A stretch of 60,297 bases of DNA, from contig VGLU01000001.1 of NCBI GenBank assembly GCA_016882195.1, positions 166,001-226,297 on the forward strand. The letters are read 5' to 3'. Numbering within the stretch: position 1 is the stretch's first letter; the number at the start of each line of letters is the position of its first letter. Both the position numbers and the translations under genes were made by a program. Positions 53,011-60,297 of this stretch are shown here, in pieces. The notes beneath the pieces were generated by a model. The model saw only the letters and a program-made list of their open reading frames with translations. It did no database searches and was not told where the DNA came from. Source of the DNA: Thermoproteota archaeon (GTDB taxonomy: Archaea > Thermoproteota > Methanomethylicia > Methanomethylicales > Methanomethylicaceae).

Positions 53011-53181
53011 CTATTTCTTCTTCTTTGCAGTCTTCTTTGCAGTCTTCTTTGCAGTCTTCTTTGCAGTCTTCTTTGCAGTCTTCTTTGCAGTCTTCTTTGC
53101 AGTCTTCTTTGCCTTCTCTTCCTTCTTCTTGTAGTACTCCTTCTTCTTCGCGGCTGACACCATTTCATCCTCAGATAACAT
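53011..53181 (-). CDS. Lysine-rich AKKT-repeat protein
   Basis: 56 residues from the ATG at 53181, or about 50 from the ATG at 53163 that follows TGAGGATG and may be the real start. After a short head (SAAKKKEYYKKKEE) come tandem AKKT repeats to the end (TAKKKK). The basic tail is like histone H1/bacterial H1-like proteins and should bind nucleic acid. It ends 4 bases from the primase-like stop and is divergent from the GTPBP1-like gene. The ORF in the opposite strand is a shadow. Confidence 0.75.
   Translation of the reverse strand: MLSEDEMVSAAKKKEYYKKKEEKAKKTAKKTAKKTAKKTAKKTAKKTAKKTAKKKK
53021..53112. repeat. Seven tandem 12-bp repeats
   Basis: TTCTTTGCAGTC occurs seven times without change from 53021 to 53104, followed by a shortened copy. 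On the minus strand each unit encodes AKKT. The identity at DNA level, including the third codon bases, points to recent expansion by slippage. Confidence 0.95.
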
Positions 53182-53298
53182 GTTGTCATGAGAGTTAATA
53201 TCAGTTTCTATGGATCATGGTCGGCTGTCGTTGGTGGGCATCAAGCAGAGATGCGAAAGGGTTATGATGAGAGGTTTACAATATTATCTGGAATTAGG

Positions 53299-54897
53299 AT
53301 GAGCAAGGACACTTTATCGGGGCTGCCTAGGGAGCGTGAGGAGGGCAACGTAGAGTACAAGCTCAAGATCACCCAGCCCACGAAGGACAGACTGGAGGAG
53401 CTAGCCTCCCAGATAAGGTACCGGCTGGCGGAGAAGGGAGGGGAGGCCTTCTACATCATAGGGGTGAGCGACTCAGGCGAGCCCTTAGGGATAAGGGACG
53501 AGGAGCTCGAGCTCTCGCTGGAGAACCTAAAGAAGGCGGCGGACCTCGCCGGTGCCAGAATCAGTAGGGTGAGGGAGGCCAAGGGAAAAGGCGGCAGGAT
53601 CGTGGAGCTCCTTCTACGTAGGTGCAGGGACCAGCTCCCGATACAGATATCTGTCGTGACCGCTGGTCAGGCGGACCACGGCAAGACGACCACGGTCGGC
53701 GTCCTGGTCGGCGGTGAGCTGGATGACGGCGACGGGCTGGTTATGGGCAAGATCGCGAGGTACAAGCATGAGGTGGTAATGAGGAGGACCTCCTCGGTTG
53801 CGGAGAGGGTGATGGGCTTCGACGAGGAGGGCACGGTCGTGAACTACCTGCTGCCGTCCCCGCTTGACGAGGCAGAGGTCTACCTGAACAGCAGCAAACT
53901 GGTCTCCTTCGTGGATATCGGCGGGCACGAGAGGTATCTCAGGACGGCGGTCAGGGGGCTCCTCTCCTACAACCCGGACTACGTCATGCTGGTGGTCGCG
54001 GGGAACGCGGGGGTCTCGACGATGACCAAGGAGCACCTGGGGATAGCCCTGAGCTTCAAGATCCCGATATTCGTGGTCGTGACCAAGACGGACCTGGCAC
54101 CGAAGGAGGTCTTCTCGAGCGTCTTCGAGGACCTCATGGCCCTGCTCAAGTCCCCCGGCGTCAACAAGATACCCCTGATGGTCAAGGATCTAGATGACGT
54201 AGCGATCTCCGCGAGGAACATAGGGAGCGGGAGGGTCGCCCCCATATTCGTTGCCTCCAACAGGAGCGGCGAGGGACTCTACCTACTGCGCAGGTTCCTC
54301 AACCTGCTCCCGCCCAGGCTCAAGTGGGACGCGGAACTCACCAAGCCGTTCATCCTCTACATAGACGACAAGTTCAACGTGCCGGGCGTCGGAGTCGTGG
54401 TCGCCGGGCTGGTACTACAGGGCTGGATAAGGACGAACGACAGGGTGCGGATAGGTCCCTTCGGGGACGGAACGTTCAGGGAGACGAGGATCAAGAGCAT
54501 TCACGCGAAGAGGGGGGTCTACGTGGAGAAGGCACAGGCCGGGAGGAGCGTTACCTTCGCTATAAGCGATGTCTCCTACGAGGAGGTTGAGAAGGGCATG
54601 GTCCTCGTGGGGGACGGGCTTCCGGCAAAGGCCGCCAGGGGCTTTGAGGCAGAGGTCTTCATACTCCACCACCCCACGACCATCCGGCCTGGCTACGAGG
54701 CCATCTTTCACATCCACTCCATAAAGGAGGCCTGCAGGCTCGTCTGGAGCTCCAAGGATCCGCTGAGGACCGGGGACAAGGCCATGATTAGGGCGGAGAC
54801 CGTCTTCAGCCCGATATACGCCAGGGAGGGCGACCAGTTCCTGTTCAGGGAAGGAAGGGCCAGGGGCATGGGCGTCATAACCAAGGTCTTTTATTAG
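53299..54897 (+). CDS. GTPBP1/GTPBP2-like translational GTPase
   Basis: About 532 residues from the ATG at 53299; ATGs at 53188 and 53251 are alternatives. An N-terminal region (EYKLKITQPTKDRLEELASQI) precedes the G domain with TAGQADHGKTTT (G1, about 128-139), DIGGHERYL (G3) and TKTD (G4, NKxD variant). Two beta-barrel domains as in EF-1A/EF-Tu follow. Eukaryotic relatives help in mRNA decay and ribosome rescue. The archaeal role is not established. Confidence 0.88.
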   Translation: MSKDTLSGLPREREEGNVEYKLKITQPTKDRLEELASQIRYRLAEKGGEAFYIIGVSDSGEPLGIRDEELELSLENLKKAADLAGARISRVREAKGKGGRIVELLLRRCRDQLPIQISVVTAGQADHGKTTTVGVLVGGELDDGDGLVMGKIARYKHEVVMRRTSSVAERVMGFDEEGTVVNYLLPSPLDEAEVYLNSSKLVSFVDIGGHERYLRTAVRGLLSYNPDYVMLVVAGNAGVSTMTKEHLGIALSFKIPIFVVVTKTDLAPKEVFSSVFEDLMALLKSPGVNKIPLMVKDLDDVAISARNIGSGRVAPIFVASNRSGEGLYLLRRFLNLLPPRLKWDAELTKPFILYIDDKFNVPGVGVVVAGLVLQGWIRTNDRVRIGPFGDGTFRETRIKSIHAKRGVYVEKAQAGRSVTFAISDVSYEEVEKGMVLVGDGLPAKAARGFEAEVFILHHPTTIRPGYEAIFHIHSIKEACRLVWSSKDPLRTGDKAMIRAETVFSPIYAREGDQFLFREGRARGMGVITKVFY

Positions 54898-54938
54898 TGT
54901 GGAAAGTGCCACGCCCGGCGTCAGCATTTATGGAGTTC

Positions 54939-55331
54939 CTATTGGTCGGTGTTGTTTTTTGAGGCGATGAAACGGCAATAGTTCTCTTCCACAACCCTCC
55001 TAGTCACGCAACCGATGTGCGGGCGGAGTCCGCCACCGAAGGCCTTCGGGATGTGGAGGAGCTCGTGGATGATCACCTTTACCTTGTTCTCCTCAGATAG
55101 GGCGTCATACCTCTCCGAGATCACCTCTACAATATAGTACGACGGGATGGAGAGGGCCTTTTGCCATATCTTGGAGAGGGAGTAGCAGCGCGCGATGCCC
55201 CGCCTAGACCGCGATCCCCTGCTCCGGAAGCAGAAGACGCGGTTAGGGTCTATGTGTGCAAGGGAGAGCCTCTCGATGACCTCCCTCACGAGCGACTGAA
55301 CGTCCTCTGCGGGGTGGTACGTTATGGACAT
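54939..55331 (-). CDS. Putative zinc metallopeptidase
   Basis: 130 residues with HELLHIPKAFGG (about 89-100), an HExxH zinc motif, and a further His in LRPHIGC that may be the third ligand. It resembles small COG-type putative metallopeptidases of phages and archaea. Substrate unknown. Confidence 0.8.
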   Translation of the reverse strand: MSITYHPAEDVQSLVREVIERLSLAHIDPNRVFCFRSRGSRSRRGIARCYSLSKIWQKALSIPSYYIVEVISERYDALSEENKVKVIIHELLHIPKAFGGGLRPHIGCVTRRVVEENYCRFIASKNNTDQ

Positions 55332-55423
55332 GGCAGATCATCGTGTTATAACTGATACCGGATAAATTGACATTAATAAAAATGAGGTGACGATAAAGCA
55401 AAGGAGGGTTTTGTTGAACCCTG

Positions 55424-55846
55424 CTACCTTCTTCGCCTGAACCTTCCCCGGTCATCGTCGTGGTAGAGGGGCCTGAACCTCGGGATCTGCTGGTCGTATG
55501 ACCGGTTCGAGATGTTGTTCTCCCTGTTGACGTTGGTGATGGTCTCGGTGGTCTCCTCAAGCGTTCCGTACTTGCCGATGTTCAGCCGCATGGTCCCCCT
55601 GAAGAGAGAGACGTAGCCGTTCTTTATGGATATGGTCTGGTCAGCCTTCACCCTCGGGATGTCGTTATCCCAGAGGCTGAGAATGATGCAGCCGGTCTCA
55701 TCCCCGACGAGGGCGTCTGCAACGTTGTGCAGCGATCCGTCCTTTGTGGAGACCTCCCTGCTCGGGTTTATCTCCAAAACTTTTACTAAAACGTCCACGC
55801 TTCTGGAGCCTGGATTCAGTTCCTCAACTTTCTTTACTTCAGACAT
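55424..55846 (-). CDS. Single-stranded DNA-binding protein, crenarchaeal OB type
   Basis: About 140 residues from the ATG at 55846 (TTGGAGAAAC upstream). The OB-fold (about 10-95; VDVLVKVLEINPSREVSTKDG, DETGCIILSLWDND, IKNGYVSLFRGTMRLNIG) is as in Sulfolobus SSB and RPA. The C-terminus is acidic and then Arg-rich (DDDRGRFRRRR), unlike the usual acidic SSB tip. Confidence 0.87.
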   Translation of the reverse strand: MSEVKKVEELNPGSRSVDVLVKVLEINPSREVSTKDGSLHNVADALVGDETGCIILSLWDNDIPRVKADQTISIKNGYVSLFRGTMRLNIGKYGTLEETTETITNVNRENNISNRSYDQQIPRFRPLYHDDDRGRFRRRR

Positions 55847-55998
55847 TGTTTCTCCAACTTTTGACTTGTCCGACTCGGCTAGAAGCAGAGTCTGCAAGGA
55901 GGAGATAAAGGGCCGAAGTAAATAAATCTTACTAACGCCAGTTCTGTCTAATCTAGGTCTGCGGCGTTTAAATAGGCGACCTTGGATTAGGCAGAACC

Positions 55999-57054
55999 CT
56001 AGCGCTTCCTCGCGCCCGAGACGAACTCCTCGAACCAGCGCTGCGCCTCTGCGATGGAGGTGTGTATTGGGGGGTTCTTGAACCCATACGCGGAGACGCT
56101 CGTCAGCTGTCCTCCAACCTTCCTATCCAACGCCAACTTGACCCCCCGCAGGACGTCCAGCAGCATCCCCGCACCGTTGGAGCCGTCATAGGTCCTGAAG
56201 TAGATGTCGACGATGACATCGGTTCCCAAGGTGTTCCTCCCCTCGATGTAGAAGTAGCTGGTCCTCCGGTCCTTCATGAAGCTCACGTAGTCGGAGGTGC
56301 CGGTTGCGACCTCAGACCCTGCGGGGAGGGCGTGCTTTATCGTATCTGACTTTACTTTGCGCTTCTCCTCCCTCCTGAAGTCCTCCAGTACGCCGTAGGC
56401 CTCCATGGATCCCCCGATATCCAGCTGGTAGGTCTTTTCCACCTTTACCCCCCTCCTGCTGAGGAAGTCCAGCAGTCCCATGTGGAAGGCTGTGCCCCCT
56501 ATCTGGCTCATCAGGTCGTCACCCACCAGCGGGAGGTTCTTGTCCTCAAAGGCCTCGACCCAGCGGTTGTCCGAGGCGATCCTTGACGGTGTGCAGTTTA
56601 TGAAGCCACACCCACCATGTATCGCGGCGTCTGCGTAGAACTCTGATGCTCTCTGGCAGCCCGTGGGGAGGAGGCTCACCAAGATCTCTGCCCCCACCTC
56701 GCGGAGGTACCTCTTGACGTCCACATCAGGAGATCCGTCCACGGATATCAGGTCCTTGAGGATCCCGTCGGCGCCGTCGAGCACCGGACCCTTGACGACC
56801 TCAACACCAAGAGGGGGGACATCGCATACCTTCAGGGCAACGTTTGGTTGAGCAAATATCGCCTCCGAGAGATCGCGCCCCACCTTTCTAGAGTCGATGT
56901 CGATCGCCCCAACGATCTCTACATCCGATGGGCGCATCCCGCCCACTTCTTGATGGATCAGGCCCACATCGTTATCCTTGTGAAAGACGATGCTCTGGAC
57001 GAGGGCTGAACAACAGTTGCCCACGCCGGCCACAGCCGCTCTAGTCTTGCCCAT
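55999..57054 (-). CDS. ino1: Myo-inositol-1-phosphate synthase
   Basis: Makes inositol phosphate from glucose-6-phosphate for inositol lipids or solutes. 351 residues, the actinobacterial/archaeal length. The NAD-binding GVGNCCSAL (about 10-18) is at the N-terminus, and the DDLMSQIGGTAFHMGLL and LDIGGSMEAYGVL segments build the active site. It is divergent from the wHTH-ParA pair. Confidence 0.93.
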   Translation of the reverse strand: MGKTRAAVAGVGNCCSALVQSIVFHKDNDVGLIHQEVGGMRPSDVEIVGAIDIDSRKVGRDLSEAIFAQPNVALKVCDVPPLGVEVVKGPVLDGADGILKDLISVDGSPDVDVKRYLREVGAEILVSLLPTGCQRASEFYADAAIHGGCGFINCTPSRIASDNRWVEAFEDKNLPLVGDDLMSQIGGTAFHMGLLDFLSRRGVKVEKTYQLDIGGSMEAYGVLEDFRREEKRKVKSDTIKHALPAGSEVATGTSDYVSFMKDRRTSYFYIEGRNTLGTDVIVDIYFRTYDGSNGAGMLLDVLRGVKLALDRKVGGQLTSVSAYGFKNPPIHTSIAEAQRWFEEFVSGARKR

Positions 57055-57125
57055 ATGGAATCACATGACCTCTTTACGCCACACGTATATTAAAACAGAT
57101 TGTTCCATAGAAAGGTTTTTATCCT

Positions 57126-57175
57126 AACAGTGGAAGTAATAACCTAACTGTTTAACACTAATACACAGGCTGTGT
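57126..57175. promoter_or_regulatory. Repeats and palindrome before ParA operon
   Basis: CCTAACAGT (57123-57131) and CCTAACTGT (57143-57151) are direct repeats 20 bases apart, and AACAGT/ACTGTT form an inverted repeat. ACACAG-G-CTGTGT (57163-57175) is a perfect palindrome that ends 4 bases before the ATG of the wHTH gene. They could be operators or centromere-like sites. Confidence 0.5.
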
Positions 57176-57179
57176 TTTG

Positions 57180-57581
57180 ATGAGCAGACCAGAGAGCAGA
57201 CAAGATAAAGATACGCTGGAAGCGTTGGCGAGGATGGAGAAAGACTTCAGCGCCATGAAGACCTACCTAGAGCAGATGGTCTTTCTCCAAAAGGAGATCC
57301 TCGACAGGCTCGGACAGGAGCAGACCAAGGTCAAAGAGAGTGAGGACGGCGGCTTGGATGCAGGCGTATTGCTAAGGCTCCCAGACCACCTCAGGAAGAC
57401 CATGATCGCGCTTAGCAGGCTCATTGAGGGGAGGGCCGACGGGGTAGCGAAGATCACCGGTCGAGCGAGGGCAATCGAGAGCGGCTATCTGAACCAGCTC
57501 GTTAGGATGGGTTACGTCAAGAAGATGCGCAGAAAACACCAGATTTATTTCTCGATAGAGGATGGTTACAACTATGGGTAA
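57180..57581 (+). CDS. Winged-helix protein upstream of ParA
   Basis: About 133 residues from the ATG at 57180. An N-terminal coiled coil (about 10-50, LARMEKDFSAMKTYLEQM) precedes a winged-helix domain (about 65-130; DHLRKTMIALSRLIEG, YLNQLVRMGYVKKMRRKHQIYF). It overlaps parA by 8 bases. In a ParA-linked position it might be the DNA-binding partner, like SegB, but it is not homologous to SegB as far as I can see. Confidence 0.7.
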   Translation: MSRPESRQDKDTLEALARMEKDFSAMKTYLEQMVFLQKEILDRLGQEQTKVKESEDGGLDAGVLLRLPDHLRKTMIALSRLIEGRADGVAKITGRARAIESGYLNQLVRMGYVKKMRRKHQIYFSIEDGYNYG

Positions 57582-58350
57582 ATTCATAACAGTGCACTCG
57601 TTCAAGGGAGGGACGGGAAAGAGCTTTCTCGCAGTCAATCTTGCGACGCTTTATGCCATGCAGGGGAAGAAGGTCGCCCTGCTGGATCTCGACTTCAGGG
57701 CGCCCACGCTACACGTGGTCTTTGAGCCGATGTTCCTGAAGTGCTGGATCAACAACGTGCTCGACGGGAGCATAAACGTCAAGGAGTGCATGGAGGACTG
57801 CTCGGACAGGATAGACAACAAGGGCAAGCTGTTCGTGAGCTTTGCGGACTTCTCGACCGAGGCGATAAGGGAGATGGTCTCGAAGGGCAAGAAGTGGGAG
57901 ATCGAGGCGCTTCAGAGGCTACTGCAGATGAGGAGGGACCTCCTAGACAACCTGAACTTCGACATCGTCCTCGCGGACACAAGCCCCGGTATACAGTACC
58001 TCGCGATAAACGCCGTGGTCGCGGCGGATGTTGCCCTTGTGGTTTCCACTCTGGACGATTCGGACGTCACCGGGACCGTGAGGATGATCCAGGAACTCTA
58101 CGACGTCTTTGAGAAGAAGACGGCCATCATAGTAAACAAAGCGATCGGGTACGGGACCATGAACGATGGGGAGAAGACAAAGATCCTGAACGGCCTGCAC
58201 GAGAAGTACAAGGAGACGGTGATAGGGGTACTGCCGTGCTTCTGCGAGGTCGGTGCGATGAAGAGGGCCTCAGTCTTTGTCCTCAAGGAGCCGAAGCACC
58301 CGTTCACGAAGATGATTGAAAAGATAGCCACCAAACTTGACGCGCTCTGA
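57574..58350 (+). CDS. ParA/MinD/SegA-type ATPase
   Basis: About 258 residues from the ATG at 57574 (the frame opens at 57562). The deviant Walker A is FKGGTGKSF (about 10-18), and LLDLDFRAPTLH and IVLADTSPG are the ParA motifs. The partner upstream supplies a DNA-binding domain. Roles could be chromosome or plasmid segregation or placing a complex on the membrane. No C-terminal amphipathic helix like that of MinD is evident. Confidence 0.88.
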   Translation: MGKFITVHSFKGGTGKSFLAVNLATLYAMQGKKVALLDLDFRAPTLHVVFEPMFLKCWINNVLDGSINVKECMEDCSDRIDNKGKLFVSFADFSTEAIREMVSKGKKWEIEALQRLLQMRRDLLDNLNFDIVLADTSPGIQYLAINAVVAADVALVVSTLDDSDVTGTVRMIQELYDVFEKKTAIIVNKAIGYGTMNDGEKTKILNGLHEKYKETVIGVLPCFCEVGAMKRASVFVLKEPKHPFTKMIEKIATKLDAL

Positions 58351-58360
58351 TTATCCGAGG

Positions 58361-59557
58361 CTACCGATACTTCTCCTTTACTTTTTTAGCGCGCTGCAGA
58401 TAGTTCTGCAGCTCTTTTTTCTGCATAACCTTATCCGGGAGGGTTTCTGGCAACAAAAGTATTACAAATACAGCCACAAAGAGGAATACACTGGTAAGCG
58501 GGAAAATCTGTTCCATTTGGATAACTGTCTCTTCTGTGTACAATATGCTCCTCGAATACAATCCGAGTATGGCTAAAGCCATTATGACTGATACAAAAAA
58601 GGGTCTCATTTTTGGCACAATAATATCGCCCACCAGAACCATTATGAAGTACACGGTGAGGATTCCCCATGCGATTCCATCAAGAAAAGTGTATCTGATT
58701 AGGAAACCGCCTGAAAGGGATACCATTGCATACTCCAAACCCAGATAGGCATAACAAAAGATCAACATCTTTTTCCTACCTATCTCATCCATCAGCACAC
58801 CGCCCAAAGTCATCGACACAAGCCCGATTACCAGAGTTGTGATGTTTAAGATAACAAACTCATTCCCCAATACCAGTTTCGTGCCGATGGCAGAGGTTAT
58901 TGCATTAACCAATAGAAATGTGAACCAAATGAAGCAGAACGCTACCTTTACACCTGCTCCGTATTTCACAAAAGGGCTCTCAACAGGCGTACTTTTCATG
59001 AAATCAATTTTAAACACAAGAAATGTGCTAATGAGTTTTATTAGACACAAAAGAATGCCCATTTGCACCGTCGTGGTGATGGAGAGAGAGCACCCAATTA
59101 TCAAGACATATATAATCGCTATGAAGACGCCAGATACGCTCCCTCGGTTCTCATAATTTGTTTTATTGACGATACGCGTAATAACACTTGGAACACAGAA
59201 ACCTACCGATAGTCCACCAAGAATGGAATAAAGCACCAGTCCATAAAGGCCGCTTATTGGCAAAATTAACATTATGCCGAAGATTACTCCTAGGAGGTTC
59301 CAAATCAGATGCCCCTTCAGCCTCAGCTTTTCATGAAAGAATGCGCCAATTATAAGGGAGACTATCGTGCAGGTAAAAAATGCCCCGAGGAAGAAGGGTT
59401 CCAGTCCCTGGCCTATGAGGTCAACTATTGCCATATAATTGTAAGTTGCCACATACATAGCAACAATGCTCAGTCCTGAATAGTAAAATATGGGAGATCG
59501 TCCAATAACTGACCAGCTCTCTCTGATCGAACGGGCCGTCTTCCCTACGTAAGCCAT
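58361..59557 (-). CDS. MFS-type membrane transporter
   Basis: About 398 residues from the ATG at 59557 with about twelve membrane helices. The MFS loop motif appears as GGVLMDEIGRKKML (about 252-265, between helices 8 and 9). It is AT-richer than its neighbours and may be acquired. Substrate unknown. Confidence 0.82.
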   Translation of the reverse strand: MAYVGKTARSIRESWSVIGRSPIFYYSGLSIVAMYVATYNYMAIVDLIGQGLEPFFLGAFFTCTIVSLIIGAFFHEKLRLKGHLIWNLLGVIFGIMLILPISGLYGLVLYSILGGLSVGFCVPSVITRIVNKTNYENRGSVSGVFIAIIYVLIIGCSLSITTTVQMGILLCLIKLISTFLVFKIDFMKSTPVESPFVKYGAGVKVAFCFIWFTFLLVNAITSAIGTKLVLGNEFVILNITTLVIGLVSMTLGGVLMDEIGRKKMLIFCYAYLGLEYAMVSLSGGFLIRYTFLDGIAWGILTVYFIMVLVGDIIVPKMRPFFVSVIMALAILGLYSRSILYTEETVIQMEQIFPLTSVFLFVAVFVILLLPETLPDKVMQKKELQNYLQRAKKVKEKYR

Positions 59558-59856
59558 TGTCACTCTATCCTTTTGTTGACATTCATAAACATTATAAGCA
59601 TTGTTATGGTAACTCACCGAAAGCTTTTTATTTCAGTTAAGTGTATATTAGTTCAACAGAAAAACAACAATATTGGTGGAAGGGGGTTAAACAAATGAAG
59701 AAATATCAGCCAGTTGCTATAAGACTTTGGTTCTAAGCCGCCGTTAAATGGGAAATAGTGGGTATAACAGCTTAGTGTACTTCAGATTGCGGTCGCTTAG
59801 GTTTACGCCCAAATTTCTTCATGAGGTTATAGTGGTATTATGGCATAGTGGTTTTT
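59558..59856. other. Intergenic region with 13-codon frame
   Basis: 299 bases. ATG at 59695 follows GGAAGGGGG and opens a frame MKKYQPVAIRLWF then stop (59734-59736). No gene follows on that strand. Otherwise AT-rich sequence with no clear feature. Confidence 0.3.
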
Positions 59857-60297
59857 TTATGATTTGAAGAGGGAAAGCAGCAACCAAGGCTCCTTTAGGC
59901 CTTCTATCGATGATTTGGCCTCTCTTACGTATTGTTCAGTGACATTAACCGTCTTCTCGAAGCCGTGGTTCTTCTCAGCCATAGATAAGATTTCGCATAG
60001 ATCCTCATTCCTGAGTGGTTCTTTTGGGTCGGCTATAGAAGCGTACATTTTCTGCAACTTTTGTCTGAGGGCAGGGTCCTTAAGGGTGTAAACCAGTGGA
60101 AGAGGAAGACTTTCCTTCGTTATCCTGGACGAGAGCTCGATTTTATCGTTAAACGTATCCTCAATGTCATCCCTCAGGATCGCAATCATGCCTACCAGTC
60201 GCCCAAACCTGCCAAGGGCCTCTATCTCCTTTCTGGAGCCGCCGCCGATTATCCCTCCAACTCTTGTGTAGGACTCCACATCTGCCGCCTTCATTCG
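59857..60297 (-). CDS. Polyprenyl synthetase, C-terminal part (cut by window)
   Basis: The frame is open to the right edge, so the N-terminal part with the first DDxxD is missing. The visible 146 residues include GRLVGMIAILRDDIEDTFND, where DDIED is the second aspartate-rich motif of trans-prenyl diphosphate synthases that make isoprenoid chains for archaeal lipids or quinones. Chain length cannot be told. Confidence 0.8.
   Translation of the reverse strand, partial: RMKAADVESYTRVGGIIGGGSRKEIEALGRFGRLVGMIAILRDDIEDTFNDKIELSSRITKESLPLPLVYTLKDPALRQKLQKMYASIADPKEPLRNEDLCEILSMAEKNHGFEKTVNVTEQYVREAKSSIEGLKEPWLLLSLFKS

Noticed and set aside
53021-53112. 12-bp repeats as a CRISPR array or iteron origin
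   Set aside because: Units are only 12 bases, contiguous without spacers and in phase with a reading frame.
53007-53198. Plus-strand frame of SSLQ repeats
   Set aside because: It is the shadow of the AKKT repeat gene on the minus strand, which has a sensible basic protein, a start and a ribosome-binding site.

Overview
The window comes from an archaeon, most likely of the TACK group. It carries an ESCRT-III/Vps4 (Cdv) cell-division cluster, RadA, deoxyhypusine synthase, a crenarchaeal-type OB-fold ssDNA-binding protein, TrmB-, PadR- and ModE-type regulators, lysine synthesis on the LysW carrier protein, and archaeal promoters (TATA boxes, many leaderless or GTG/TTG starts). Anaerobic, metal-heavy metabolism is indicated by a corrinoid methyltransferase cluster, CbiZ, NikR, a tungsten-type aldehyde:ferredoxin oxidoreductase and a tungstate transporter. 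A methylotrophic methanogen-like lineage such as Methanomethylicia would fit, but no mcr gene is present here, so that is inference only.

Layout. 1-2.1 kb: a minus-strand group with a cut-off Cys-rich gene, a Fes-type 4Fe-4S protein and a cysteine desulfurase. 2.2-6.7 kb: a small membrane protein, a TrmB regulator, then two CdvB (ESCRT-III) paralogs and CdvC; a third CdvB lies at 25.4 kb. 6.8-12.4 kb: a DHH phosphoesterase, lysW-lysX, a PadR regulator and a leuCDB operon. 12.5-12.9 kb: a decayed TnpB gene. 13-24.6 kb: radA, asd-lysC, upp, a second leuB, a second leuDC pair (LysT/LysU-like), a Rossmann/DUF1638 pair and nikR. 24.7-25.3 kb: vapBC. 26-32.3 kb: a UspA protein, a ThiI split over two convergent genes, a class II aldolase, serS and aor.

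32.3-44.7 kb is the most accessory part. It holds an orphan TaqI-C-like specificity protein, a TPR protein, a corrinoid protein, a MtaA/MtbA-like methyltransferase, a HyuA-like ASKHA protein, a CobW-type GTPase and a 135-residue unknown, followed by CbiZ, a HemW-like radical SAM protein and a HET-C-like metalloenzyme. Several of these genes (about 33.2-35.7, 40.7-44.7 and 58.4-59.6 kb) look clearly more AT-rich by eye than their neighbours.

44.7-60.3 kb: an ECF-type S component, a QueG-like iron-sulfur protein, a thiamine-binding-like protein, tupCBA with a divergent TupR and a ModE-like palindrome between them, a SpoIIM-family protein, a GNAT protein, deoxyhypusine synthase, a compact primase-like (AEP) protein, a lysine-rich AKKT-repeat protein, a GTPBP1-like GTPase, a metallopeptidase, an SSB, inositol-phosphate synthase, a winged-helix/ParA pair with upstream palindromes, an MFS transporter and a polyprenyl synthase cut by the right edge.

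Links between genes: tungstate uptake (46.7-50.2 kb) would feed the AOR at 30.5 kb. CbiZ and the radical SAM protein sit beside the corrinoid methyltransferase cluster. The LysW/LysX genes, one aconitase-like pair and one LeuB-like enzyme can together supply lysine by the alpha-aminoadipate route. No tRNA, rRNA or CRISPR array was seen.
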